From Gammaproteobacteria bacterium (lineage in GTDB: Bacteria > Pseudomonadota > Gammaproteobacteria > UBA6429 > Thiohalophilaceae), in assembly GCA_024641475.1 (NCBI GenBank), contig JAHECZ010000019.1, forward strand, positions 1-54,105: a stretch of DNA of 54,105 nt, read 5' to 3'. Under the pieces are notes generated by a model that saw nothing but the letters and a program-made list of their open reading frames with translations, did not search any database and was not told the origin of the DNA. Shown here one piece after another: positions 1-7,930 of this stretch. The position numbers were made by a program, and so were the translations under genes. The first letter of the stretch is position 1, and every line of letters starts with the position of its first letter.

Positions 1-2241
1 CATATTCTGGTCGATGAATTCCAGGATACCAACCCCACGCAGTGGCAACTGTTGTTACCGTTGTTACAGGAAATTGCCGCTGGTAACCCTGATGCAAGTC
101 GTCATAGTGTGTTACTGGTGGGCGACGCCAAACAATCGATTTACCGCTTTCGTCGCGCTGAACCACAACTGTTTTACACGGCTGACGCATGGTTACAGCA
201 ACATCTGCAGGCCAAACAATTAACCTTGCGCAAATCCTGGCGCTCCTCGCCCGCGATCCTGCATGTCGTCAATCAACTGTTTGCGGCGGAATCGTCATTG
301 CAGTTACCGGATTTTGTGCCACATATCACCGCGCTTACTGATCTATGGGGACATGTCAGCATACTGCCATTATCCCTAGGCATTGATGCGGATGACGACG
401 CCAGTACGATTCCCGTCACGCCAGCAGGTGCACCACGCGATCTGTTGCGTGTGCCACGCTATGCCGTGACCACCACACGCTCCTACCAGGAGGGCCAGCG
501 CATTGCTAGCCTGATTCAGGAATTGATCGCGGCACACTTACCTGTCCAGATTAATGGCAACACCCGCCCACTCTGCTATGGCGATATCATGCTGTTATTT
601 CGCCAACGCGATCACCTCGGTGACTATGAACGTGCCTTGCGTGAAGCCGATATTCCCTATCTGGGCAATGAACGTGGCACGCTGCTCGCCAGCCTGGAAG
701 TCAAGGATATGGTCAATCTACTGCAGTGGCTGGTGACACCGTTTGATAATCTGGCCTTGGCCGGTATCTTGCGTTCACCGTTATTCGCAGCCAGTGACAC
801 CGACTTACAGACACTGGCAGGTAAAAAAGATTGGTATGCTCGCTTATTACCACAGGCGCTCGAGTCTGCTGATTTACCCTTGGCACGTGCGGCACGCATA
901 TTGCCACGTTGGTTGCACTATGCGCAGACACTGCCGGTGCATGATCTGTTGGACAAAGTTTATAATGAAGGCAATGTGTTGGCGCGTTACCGCAGCGCTT
1001 ATCCTGCGCATTTGCAAATTCGCGTTAATAATAATCTGACGCGCTTTCTTGAACTGGCATTGGAAAGTGACAGCGGTCGTTATCCGAGTCTGACACGCTT
1101 CCTGCATTGGCTAGGCATGCTGGAACAAGCCAGTGATGCACCGGATCAACCCAGCGGTACCGGCAGCAACAATCGCGTGCAGTTACTCACGATACACAGC
1201 GCCAAGGGATTGGAAGCGCCGCTGATCATTCTGGCAGACAGCGCCCGTGTGAATGACAAAAAGAAAGCCAGCCCGGTCTTGATCGACTGGCCCGCGCAGC
1301 ACGCTACGCCCAGCAATTTTTTGTTGCATCCTGCCAGCAAATTTCCCAATGCGTACAATGCCGCACAAATAGCCCATCGTGAGCAATTAGCCTCACAAGA
1401 AGAAACCAATCTGCTCTATGTGGCCTTAACCCGCGCCCGACAATATTTATATATAAGTGGCAATGCCGCTCCCAAGCCCGAAACCGCCAATGAAAAACTG
1501 GGATGGTATGGCGCAATTTGCACGGTGTATCAGCAACAAGCGATGAATTTAAACCAGGCTGTAATCCTTCATGAAATGCCGCCCCCTTCCATCGCATTGA
1601 CAGAGCGTGCCCCTCCGCCGCCACCTGCGGCAACACCACATGTCGACCCACGTTTACAAGAACCCTGTCAGCTACCACGGCACTGGCGTGAAATCGCACC
1701 CAGTCATAATCTGCATGCCACGGCGCATTATGGTGGCAGTGGCGATGCTGATGGCGAATTACGTGGTCAAATTATTCACGCCATGTTGCAGTTCATGGCG
1801 CAAACTCCGCAAGCAGAGTTGACTCAATGGCGTTCGCGTCTGACACAGGCCGCCAGCTTGGAAATGTTACAGGCCTGCTGGAAAGAAGCTTGCCGTACCG
1901 TCGCGGCTCCAGCCTTGCAATTCATATATGACGAACATCAATATCTGCGTGCCTACAATGAGGTTCCAATATACTACCGTCGCGATAACACACTGGTACA
2001 TGGCGTGATTGATCGACTGGTCGTACAAACCGAGCAAATCCATGTCATCGATTACAAAAGCCATCGCTATGCCAACAGGGCAGAACTGCAACAGCTCAGT
2101 GAACGCTTTCATTCGCAACTGGCGTATTATGTCGACGGGATTACGCGGCTGTGGCCGCACAAACCCGTCAGCGCGATTTTAGTGTTTACTCAAGGTCCGG
2201 ATCGAATTGACTTGAACTTGACCCCTGACACCGCTATATAA
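1..2241 (+). CDS. UvrD/AddA-RecB-type ATP-dependent helicase-nuclease, 3' part (5' end outside window)
   Basis: The reading frame is open from base 1, so the start lies to the left. 746 codons are visible, beginning just before superfamily 1 helicase motif II (VDEFQDT, nt 10-30). Motif III (GDAKQSIYRFR, about nt 120-155), motif V (TIHSAKGLE, about nt 1190-1215) and motif VI (YVALTRAR, about nt 1417-1440) follow in order. The C-terminal part carries a PD-(D/E)XK nuclease signature: GQIIH near nt 1764, GVIDRL near nt 2002 and VIDYKSH near nt 2044. Walker A and motif I are missing with the 5' end. This architecture is that of AddA or RecB, which resect double-strand breaks for RecA loading. Length and the C-terminal nuclease fit an AddA-like protein, whose AddB-like partner would be expected upstream. 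AddA versus RecB cannot be settled here. Confidence 0.9.
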   Translation, partial: HILVDEFQDTNPTQWQLLLPLLQEIAAGNPDASRHSVLLVGDAKQSIYRFRRAEPQLFYTADAWLQQHLQAKQLTLRKSWRSSPAILHVVNQLFAAESSLQLPDFVPHITALTDLWGHVSILPLSLGIDADDDASTIPVTPAGAPRDLLRVPRYAVTTTRSYQEGQRIASLIQELIAAHLPVQINGNTRPLCYGDIMLLFRQRDHLGDYERALREADIPYLGNERGTLLASLEVKDMVNLLQWLVTPFDNLALAGILRSPLFAASDTDLQTLAGKKDWYARLLPQALESADLPLARAARILPRWLHYAQTLPVHDLLDKVYNEGNVLARYRSAYPAHLQIRVNNNLTRFLELALESDSGRYPSLTRFLHWLGMLEQASDAPDQPSGTGSNNRVQLLTIHSAKGLEAPLIILADSARVNDKKKASPVLIDWPAQHATPSNFLLHPASKFPNAYNAAQIAHREQLASQEETNLLYVALTRARQYLYISGNAAPKPETANEKLGWYGAICTVYQQQAMNLNQAVILHEMPPPSIALTERAPPPPPAATPHVDPRLQEPCQLPRHWREIAPSHNLHATAHYGGSGDADGELRGQIIHAMLQFMAQTPQAELTQWRSRLTQAASLEMLQACWKEACRTVAAPALQFIYDEHQYLRAYNEVPIYYRRDNTLVHGVIDRLVVQTEQIHVIDYKSHRYANRAELQQLSERFHSQLAYYVDGITRLWPHKPVSAILVFTQGPDRIDLNLTPDTAI

Positions 2242-2273
2242 CCCACTCCCAATCTTTTGCACAAAGGTGAACC

Positions 2274-3122
2274 ATGCACAGCTTTGATGTTACCACCCAG
2301 AATTTTGCTACCGAGGTGGTACAAGCCTCACAACACATGCCGATTCTGGTGGATTTTTGGGCGCCGTGGTGCGGACCCTGCAAATCACTGATGCCGGTGT
2401 TAACCAAACTCGCCGATGAATATCAAGGTGCATTCAAACTCGCCAAGGTCAATATCGATGAGCAGCAACAATTAGCCGCCCAATTTGGCGTACGCAGCGT
2501 ACCCACGGTGAAACTGGTGAAAGGCGGTCAAATTGTTGATGAATTCACCGGTGCGATTCCCGAAGCACAGATCCGCACTTTGCTCGACAAACACATGCAA
2601 CGCGAATCGGATCAATTAATGCAACAGGCTTATGCACAGTTTCAGGCAGGCGATAAGCAAGCACTCGAAGCCATGATCGACATTGCCAATGCGGATCCCG
2701 GCAATAATTCCAATCGGTTGCTGTTAGTGGATGCGCTGTTGAAAGAAAAGCGTCACAGCGACGCCAAGGTAATTCTGGAAAACCTGCCAGATGATATTCG
2801 CAGCAAACCTGAAATCAACGGGATGCTGGCGCGACTGGAAGCCATGGAACAAGCACGTAATTTGCCGGACATGGATTCACTGCTCAAACGTGTTGCTGCC
2901 GATGCCAATGATCACCAGGCGCGAGAACAATTGAGCGCCCATTATGTCCTGCATGCCAATTATGCAGCGGCGATGGATCAATTGCTGGAAATCATGCGCC
3001 GTGATCGCAAATATGGCGATGATGCCGGTCGTAAGGGATTGATAAAGGTATTTGAAATGCTCGGTGGCAGTGGCGAACTGGTCAGTCGCTATCGGCAGAA
3101 AATGGCCAGCCTTTTATATTGA
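2274..3122 (+). CDS. thioredoxin-domain protein with TPR tail, CnoX/YbbN-like co-chaperone
   Basis: 282 residues. The first ~110 form a thioredoxin fold with W32-CGPC at 33-36 and the cis-proline segment SVPTVK near residue 77. The remaining ~170 are alpha-helical TPR-like sequence, the layout of YbbN/CnoX, which hands substrates to chaperones and protects them under oxidative stress. E. coli CnoX has lost the second-cysteine arrangement (SxHC), whereas here the redox pair is complete, so classical thiol-disulfide activity is possible. There is no signal peptide, so it acts in the cytoplasm. It starts 32 bp after the helicase gene with a good ribosome site (AAAGGTG), suggesting co-transcription. 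Confidence 0.9.
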   Translation: MHSFDVTTQNFATEVVQASQHMPILVDFWAPWCGPCKSLMPVLTKLADEYQGAFKLAKVNIDEQQQLAAQFGVRSVPTVKLVKGGQIVDEFTGAIPEAQIRTLLDKHMQRESDQLMQQAYAQFQAGDKQALEAMIDIANADPGNNSNRLLLVDALLKEKRHSDAKVILENLPDDIRSKPEINGMLARLEAMEQARNLPDMDSLLKRVAADANDHQAREQLSAHYVLHANYAAAMDQLLEIMRRDRKYGDDAGRKGLIKVFEMLGGSGELVSRYRQKMASLLY

Positions 3123-3140
3123 TAAATTTTGCCAATGACA

Positions 3141-3175
3141 AATAAAAAGCCCTGCACAACGACTTGCACAGGGCC
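3141..3175 (-). terminator. rho-independent terminator of dsbC, shared by the convergent thioredoxin gene
   Basis: Inverted repeat gccctg (3149-3154) and cagggc (3169-3174), extended inwards by two wobble and three Watson-Crick pairs around a 4-nt loop. On the minus strand it is followed by a TTTTTATT tract, fitting the end of dsbC. It lies between two convergent stop codons and may slow transcription from both sides. Confidence 0.8.
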
Positions 3176-3198
3176 TGATTATTGCGCTGAACCAGCGA

Positions 3199-3927
3199 TT
3201 AACTTTTACCGCTTTTAATTTTATCCAGTAACTCGCTTAGTTGCTTGGCCGGTGCATAACCTGGGTAAATCTTGCCATTTTCCAACACCAGGGCTGGTGT
3301 GCCATTAACACCCAGTGCCTGACCCAGTTCAAATTCCTTGGCTACCGGATTGTCACAGGTTTTTGCGGTAATTGATCCACTCACTTTCGCAGCCGTCATG
3401 GCTTTTTTGCGATCATCGGCACACCACACGGATACCGCTTTGTTGTACGACTCCGAAGGGATGCCCGCGCGGGGATAGGCCATATAGCGCACCTTGATAC
3501 CCAGATTATTGTATTCCGCCATTTCGCTATGCAATTTACGACAATAGCCGCAATCGATATCGGTAAACACGGTAATGGTATGTTTGGTTTCTTTCGGTGC
3601 GAAGACGATCATATTTTTTTCACCAATCGCATCCAGCGCGGCCAGACGTGCGCCATCACGCTTTGCATCGGTAAGGTTGGCCTTGCTCTGCATATCTAAC
3701 AGATCGCCACGGAAGATATAACGTGCGTCCTGTGTCATATAATATACTTCGGGACCAATGACCACTTCATACAGACCTTTAATCGGTGAGGAAGCAATTG
3801 AAGTCGGTGTCTGACCGAGTTCTTTGGTCATACGTTCCTTGATTTTGTCGAATTGGGCTGCATCATCCGCATTTGCTGAACCGAAACCGAATCCCAACAG
3901 GAAAAGACTTAAGAGAATTTTACGCAT
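3199..3927 (-). CDS. dsbC: periplasmic thiol:disulfide interchange protein DsbC
   Basis: 242 residues from the ATG at 3927, chosen because a typical signal peptide follows (MRKILLSLFLLGFGFGSANA, cut before DDAAQ) and AGAAGG sits upstream. An in-frame start at 4011 would place 28 extra residues before the signal peptide. The N-terminal ~70 residues match the DsbC dimerisation domain. The thioredoxin domain holds the CGYC active site at 126-129 and the cis-proline segment NGTPAL. Two further cysteines near the C-terminus match the structural disulfide of the family. DsbC isomerises wrong disulfides in the periplasm and is kept reduced by DsbD. It lies downstream of xerD, a common gammaproteobacterial arrangement. 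Confidence 0.95.
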   Translation of the reverse strand: MRKILLSLFLLGFGFGSANADDAAQFDKIKERMTKELGQTPTSIASSPIKGLYEVVIGPEVYYMTQDARYIFRGDLLDMQSKANLTDAKRDGARLAALDAIGEKNMIVFAPKETKHTITVFTDIDCGYCRKLHSEMAEYNNLGIKVRYMAYPRAGIPSESYNKAVSVWCADDRKKAMTAAKVSGSITAKTCDNPVAKEFELGQALGVNGTPALVLENGKIYPGYAPAKQLSELLDKIKSGKS

Positions 3928-4031
3928 AGATACCTTCTGATGACATACTGAACCAATAGTGTAGCCGATTTGACCATTTACAAGCGTGGAAAGTTGCACA
4001 TTCCAGACCATTTTTCCTAACTTATTGAATT

Positions 4032-4964
4032 TTATCCACGCGGGTGATGTTGGGCATGCAAAGCCTGCAATCTGGCCTTGGCTACATGAGTATATATTTG
4101 TGTGGTGGAAATATTGCTGTGACCCAACAACATCTGCACAGCACGCAGATCGGCACCATGATTCAGCAAGTGCGTTGCGAAAGCATGCCGCAACGTGTGT
4201 GGTGACAACGCAACTTTAATCTCCGCGAGTACGGCATAACGCTTCAACAGATGCCAGAATGCCTGACGTGTCATGGCCGCCTGGCGTTGCGTCACAAATA
4301 ACGCCTCAGATAATTTTCCGGCAACCAGCGCAGGGCGCGCTTCCTGCACATAACGTTGCAGCCAGTTGATCGCTTCTTCCCCCATCGGAACCAGGCGTTC
4401 TTTATTGCCTTTACCCGTGACACGTAATACCCCCTGACGCAGGTTTACTTGTAAAAACTGCAGGTTGACCAGTTCCGAGACACGTAGTCCGGTCGCATAG
4501 AGCACTTCGAGCATGGCACGATCTCGAATTCCCAGATCGGTGTGCAAATTAGGTGCAGCGAGTAATTTTTCCACATCATTTTCAGTCAGTGTGCCCGGCA
4601 AACTGCGGCCTATCTTGGGCGAATCCAGTAAACGGGTAGGATCTTCCGTCATTAATTTTTCGCGCAAACAGAATCCATAAAAACGCCGCAGGGTTGACAT
4701 ACTGCGTGCGGTACTACGCGGGCTGAAATTCATGGTGCTACGATAAAGCAGATACGCGCGCAACAAAGTATCGGTTGTGACAAGCAGATCGGTGGAGTGA
4801 TGCTGCGCTGCCAACCAACGACTCAACGTAATCAAATCATTGTGATAAGCAGCCCGCGTATTTTCACTTAATCCCTGCTCCAGCCACATGGTATCGAGGA
4901 ACCGCGCGATTAACGGACTATGCGCAGCGTCGCTAACGGCATCACTCAAACCTGACACCTTCAT
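4032..4964 (-). CDS. xerD: site-specific tyrosine recombinase XerD
   Basis: 310 residues, slightly longer than the usual ~298. An N-terminal SAM-like core-binding domain (GLSENTRAAYHNDL near 31-44) precedes the catalytic domain. All catalytic residues of the tyrosine recombinase family are visible: R161, K185, H256, R259, H282 and nucleophile Y291. Together with XerC, XerD resolves chromosome dimers at dif under FtsK control. XerD rather than XerC is inferred from the adjacent dsbC and the sequence around LRHAFATHLLNHGADLR. Its first 23 nt overlap the end of ogt, pointing to translational coupling. Confidence 0.93.
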   Translation of the reverse strand: MKVSGLSDAVSDAAHSPLIARFLDTMWLEQGLSENTRAAYHNDLITLSRWLAAQHHSTDLLVTTDTLLRAYLLYRSTMNFSPRSTARSMSTLRRFYGFCLREKLMTEDPTRLLDSPKIGRSLPGTLTENDVEKLLAAPNLHTDLGIRDRAMLEVLYATGLRVSELVNLQFLQVNLRQGVLRVTGKGNKERLVPMGEEAINWLQRYVQEARPALVAGKLSEALFVTQRQAAMTRQAFWHLLKRYAVLAEIKVALSPHTLRHAFATHLLNHGADLRAVQMLLGHSNISTTQIYTHVAKARLQALHAQHHPRG

Positions 4965-5457
4965 GTTGCAACAACCAACGCTTGATCGCTAATTGGTGTC
5001 CTGCGGTTTTTCCCGCATAGCCGCCCAGACCATTGGCCGCAATAACCCGGTGACACGGAACGATCACCGGCACAGGATTGGCGCGGCAGGCCATGCCAAC
5101 AGCACGTGGACTACTACGTAGCTGCTTGGCCAGATCGCCATACGTGCGGGTCTGGCCAGGAGGGATAGTTTGTAGTGCTTGCCATACCCGCTGCTGAAAT
5201 GGTGTGCCATGTAACTGCAATGGCAAACGAAAATGGTATTTGGAATTTATAAAATAGGCATTGAGTGCCATGGAAATTTGTTTAGTCGTTGAATCACTAC
5301 GTTGATTCCTGGTATTACTTCGCGATTTTATATCCAGACTGACAATTTTATCCGCCACACAAGCCACGGCTAACACGCCCACTGGCGAGGTGACCTGAAT
5401 GGTATGTGGTTCAGTGTGCACAGTGATAAACGTCAAAACTTTGCTTGCCATCTTCAA
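4942..5457 (-). CDS. ogt: methylated-DNA--[protein]-cysteine S-methyltransferase
   Basis: 171 residues, a normal length for Ogt. The active-site PCHRV motif has acceptor C135, and the surrounding helix-turn-helix region (RTYGDLAKQLRSSPRAVG, 104-121) is typical. It transfers O6-alkyl groups from guanine to its own cysteine in a suicide reaction. It overlaps the DUF4156 gene upstream by 47 nt and xerD downstream by 23 nt. The start could instead be Met3 at 5451, which shortens the upstream overlap only slightly. The N-terminal region aligns with a complete Ogt, so the overlap appears genuine. Confidence 0.92.
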   Translation of the reverse strand: MKMASKVLTFITVHTEPHTIQVTSPVGVLAVACVADKIVSLDIKSRSNTRNQRSDSTTKQISMALNAYFINSKYHFRLPLQLHGTPFQQRVWQALQTIPPGQTRTYGDLAKQLRSSPRAVGMACRANPVPVIVPCHRVIAANGLGGYAGKTAGHQLAIKRWLLQHEGVRFE

Positions 5458-5725
5458 TCGACGTTACCGCCACAATGGCGTTGCCGTTCATCTCTGCCGC
5501 TGTATTGCGTGCCAGTTTTTCCAGATTAGCGGCAATGATGTCATTACGGCGTTTGACGACACCAATGCTGTCAGCCACCGATGCGGTTGTTTGTCCTAAT
5601 TTGTCACAACTTGCTGCGTCAGCAGCACTGACGATGCGGACTTGCTGGCCCTGTGAGGTTAATTCCACCCAGGCACAGCCAGTGAGCAACAAACTCATAC
5701 ACACCAAAAATATTTTACGATTCAT
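5411..5725 (-). CDS. small DUF4156-family lipoprotein
   Basis: 104 residues with a lipoprotein signal (MNRKIFLVCMSLLLTGC), lipobox LLTG-C17, so likely membrane-anchored. After the cysteine come AWVELTSQGQQVR and C-KLGQT, the pattern of DUF4156 proteins such as E. coli YjeI. The function of the family is unknown. It is the first gene of the run leading to ogt, xerD and dsbC, with a ribosome site (GAGGAAA) just before the ATG. Its 3' end runs 47 nt into ogt. Confidence 0.8.
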   Translation of the reverse strand: MNRKIFLVCMSLLLTGCAWVELTSQGQQVRIVSAADAASCDKLGQTTASVADSIGVVKRRNDIIAANLEKLARNTAAEMNGNAIVAVTSIEDGKQSFDVYHCAH

Positions 5726-5789
5726 ACTGTTTCCTCAATGATTAGCTGATGCTACCGGTCTGCCGACAATTCTAACGCGAAATCGTTGC

Positions 5790-5807
5790 GCTGCCATGAT
5801 CGGCAGC
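5790..5807. repeat. perfect 6-bp inverted repeat upstream of the DUF4156 gene
   Basis: gctgcc (5790-5795) and ggcagc (5802-5807) flank a 6-nt spacer, about 65 bp before the DUF4156 start and clear of the rplS terminator. It has no T tract and is not a terminator. It could be an operator or a leader hairpin; nothing identifies the binding protein. Confidence 0.35.
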
Positions 5808-5833
5808 AATCTATGTTAACTATCCCGCAAAAC

Positions 5834-5870
5834 AAAAACGGGTAACGTTTTGCAACGTTACCCGTTTTGT
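5834..5870 (-). terminator. strong rho-independent terminator of the rpsP-rimM-trmD-rplS operon
   Basis: A perfect 15-bp stem (5835-5849 with 5854-5868), 4-nt loop, and on the minus strand a T-rich run continuing past the stem. It lies 23 bp after the rplS stop codon. Confidence 0.95.
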
Positions 5871-5893
5871 ATAACCCGGAAAAGTAATTTAGT

Positions 5894-6283
5894 TTATTCT
5901 TGTGCGTCGCTCGCGGTATCGCCACCTGGTTTGGTACCAGCAAGCTTTTCGCGGATACGTGCAGACTTGCCGGTGCGTTCGCGTAAATAATATAACTTGC
6001 CACGACGAACGGTACCGCGCCGCTTCACGCTGATGGATTCAATCGCCGGGCTATGAGTTTGGAACACACGCTCGACACCTTCACCATGGGAGATTTTGCG
6101 CACGGTAAATGCGGAGTTTAAGCCCCGGTTACGTACCGCAATCACCACACCTTCAAATGACTGGGCGCGCTCACGATCGCCTTCCTTTACCTTTACCTGC
6201 ACTACCACGGTATCACCCGGGCCAAAATCCGGAATTTCTTTGCGCATTTGGCGCGCTTCAAACTGTTCAATTATGTTGCTCAT
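5894..6283 (-). CDS. rplS: 50S ribosomal protein L19
   Basis: 129 residues from the ATG at 6283, preceded by GGAG. The open frame extends further upstream, but the L19 N-terminus ([13 protein letters not shown]) starts here. The core FRPGDTV-like segment ([16 protein letters not shown]), the [12 protein letters not shown] stretch and the basic [21 protein letters not shown] tail region are complete. L19 sits at the 30S-50S interface. It is the last gene of the rpsP operon, 34 bp after trmD and before a strong terminator. The last ~20 residues ([12 protein letters not shown]) form a variable tail. Confidence 0.97.
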   Translation of the reverse strand: MSNIIEQFEARQMRKEIPDFGPGDTVVVQVKVKEGDRERAQSFEGVVIAVRNRGLNSAFTVRKISHGEGVERVFQTHSPAIESISVKRRGTVRRGKLYYLRERTGKSARIREKLAGTKPGGDTASDAQE

Positions 6284-6317
6284 GACCGTACTCCAGCAAT
6301 AGAGCCGCGCATTATAC

Positions 6318-7070
6318 CTAATTTCCTGAAATTGTCGCCTGTTCTGCAATAAATTCCTCGAGCAGGGCACGCTGTTCTGCACCCAGGGTCTTGTGGCTCA
6401 ATAAATCAGGGCGACGCAACCAGGTCCGGCCCAGCGCCTGTTTAAGCCGCCAACGGGCAATCGCCGCGTGGTCACCACCCAATAAGACCGCCGGCACCTG
6501 CTTGCCATCGATCATCTCCGGGCGGGTGAAATGCGGGCAGTCCAACAGTCCGGAAACAAAGGAATCCTGCGCTGCAGAATCGGCATCCCCCAATACATCC
6601 GGGAGTAAGCGCATGATTCCATCCATCAAGGCCATCGCAGGTAACTCGCCACCACTTAATACATAATCGCCGACTGACCACTCTTCATCGACCTCTGACT
6701 CCAGCAAGCGCTCATCGATACCTTCATAACGGCCACACAGCAGGATTAACCGGGGTAATTCCGCCATGCTGGCCAGAGCCTGTTGTGTCAGAGGTTTACC
6801 TTGCGGCGACAGATAAATCACTCGCGGCGGTACAGTGACAGCCGATCTGGCCGCATGCAGCGCATCCCGTAACGGTTCAACCCGCATGACCATGCCAGGG
6901 CCACCGCCATAGGGTCTATCGTCGACGGTACGATGCACATCATGGGTGAAATCACGAGGATTCCAGTAGCGGATTTGGACCAGTCCCCGCTTTACCGCAC
7001 GACTGGTAATACCGTATTCGGTAACGGCAGCAAACATGTCCGGGAACAAGGTAACGATATCAAATTGCAT
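6318..7070 (-). CDS. trmD: tRNA (guanine37-N1)-methyltransferase TrmD
   Basis: 250 residues from the ATG at 7068-7070 ([13 protein letters not shown]), the family's normal N-terminus; an in-frame Met seven codons upstream is less likely. The trefoil-knot SAM-binding segment is visible ([13 protein letters not shown], then [15 protein letters not shown]) as are [10 protein letters not shown] and the C-terminal domain with RRPDLL. TrmD makes m1G37 in tRNAs reading CNN codons and prevents +1 frameshifting. It follows rimM after two bases and precedes rplS, the standard order. Confidence 0.97.
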   Translation of the reverse strand: MQFDIVTLFPDMFAAVTEYGITSRAVKRGLVQIRYWNPRDFTHDVHRTVDDRPYGGGPGMVMRVEPLRDALHAARSAVTVPPRVIYLSPQGKPLTQQALASMAELPRLILLCGRYEGIDERLLESEVDEEWSVGDYVLSGGELPAMALMDGIMRLLPDVLGDADSAAQDSFVSGLLDCPHFTRPEMIDGKQVPAVLLGGDHAAIARWRLKQALGRTWLRRPDLLSHKTLGAEQRALLEEFIAEQATISGN

Positions 7071-7072
7071 AT

Positions 7073-7582
7073 CTAGGCCTCGATCTCCCAATCAACACGA
7101 ATCTTACCGGCCTTGGGGTCTACGTCTAAAACATAATCCGGCACATAAGGTATCCATATTTCCTTGCCAAGACTGTCTTTAGCTACCAAAACATCGTTGG
7201 CACCGGTTGCAAATAAATGGCTGACAACACCGAGCTGTATTCCCTGCTGGTTCACAACCTGCAAACCGGTCAGATCAACCCAATAATGCTCACCGGGGGG
7301 TAACTCAGGTAATTGTGTACGCTCAACCGCAATGTCGCAGCCCATGAATGCCATCGCACGATCACGATCGGTACAGCCTTCCAGACGCGCAACAAAACCT
7401 TTGCCATGCGCCTGTGCCTCGGCTACGGCATAAACTTGCCATTGCCCATCACGGTTCACGTACCAGGGAGCATAAGACAGGATATTGGCGGGTGGATCGG
7501 TGTCGGAAAAAACCTTCACCCAGCCTTTTACGCCGAAGACCCCGACAATTCGCCCAATGGGAATAAGCCGGGGTTCGGCCAT
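7073..7582 (-). CDS. rimM: ribosome maturation factor RimM
   Basis: 169 residues from the ATG at 7580-7582 ([24 protein letters not shown]); the open frame upstream overlaps rpsP and is not needed. The N-terminal RimM domain ([17 protein letters not shown]) and C-terminal PRC-barrel ([11 protein letters not shown] to [13 protein letters not shown]) are complete. RimM assists 30S head assembly with S19. It starts 7 bp after rpsP. Confidence 0.96.
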   Translation of the reverse strand: MAEPRLIPIGRIVGVFGVKGWVKVFSDTDPPANILSYAPWYVNRDGQWQVYAVAEAQAHGKGFVARLEGCTDRDRAMAFMGCDIAVERTQLPELPPGEHYWVDLTGLQVVNQQGIQLGVVSHLFATGANDVLVAKDSLGKEIWIPYVPDYVLDVDPKAGKIRVDWEIEA

Positions 7583-7589
7583 GACAGGT

Positions 7590-7835
7590 TTAAGCAGCAG
7601 CGTCCTTGAGCAGCTTTTGTACCCGATCAGACGGCTTGGCACCCTTGCTTAACCAATACTCGACGCGAGTACGATCCAGATTCAGCCGAACTTCCTGGCC
7701 GCTGGCGCATGGATTGAAGAAACCGAGCTGTTCCAAGTGGGTACCCGCATCACGGGCATTACGCTTGTCGGTCACGACGATGTGGTAAAACGCACGCTTA
7801 GGGGCGCCACCACGAGAAAGACGAATCACTACCAT
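7590..7835 (-). CDS. rpsP: 30S ribosomal protein S16
   Basis: 81 residues, [20 protein letters not shown], the full S16 fold and usual length. It is the first gene of the rpsP-rimM-trmD-rplS operon, with its own promoter in the 95-bp gap after ffh. Confidence 0.97.
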   Translation of the reverse strand: MVVIRLSRGGAPKRAFYHIVVTDKRNARDAGTHLEQLGFFNPCASGQEVRLNLDRTRVEYWLSKGAKPSDRVQKLLKDAAA

Positions 7836-7870
7836 TGAATCTTTACCTATGCCATAAATGGTGTTGGGTC

Positions 7871-7886
7871 CCGGTCAACGGACCGG
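7871..7886 (-). promoter_or_regulatory. leader hairpin of rpsP
   Basis: A perfect 6-bp stem (ccggtc 7871-7876, gaccgg 7881-7886) with a 4-nt loop lies between the putative transcription start and the rpsP start codon, inside the leader. It may be structural or regulatory; no T tract follows. Confidence 0.4.
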
Positions 7887-7897
7887 AAAGACCGCGC

Positions 7898-7925
7898 ATT
7901 GTACTGAAATCGGTGAAAATGTGAA
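7898..7925 (-). promoter_or_regulatory. sigma-70 promoter of the rpsP operon
   Basis: On the minus strand TTCACA (7920-7925) and TACAAT (7898-7903) are separated by 16 bp; each matches the consensus at five of six positions. A GC-rich discriminator (GCGCGG) follows the -10, the pattern of stringently controlled ribosomal promoters. The -35 ends 5 bp from the ffh stop codon. Confidence 0.7.
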
Positions 7926-7930
7926 GGGGT

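Noticed and set aside
3928-4011. N-terminal extension of dsbC
   Set aside because: It would place 28 residues before a normal signal peptide; the internal ATG has the better ribosome site.
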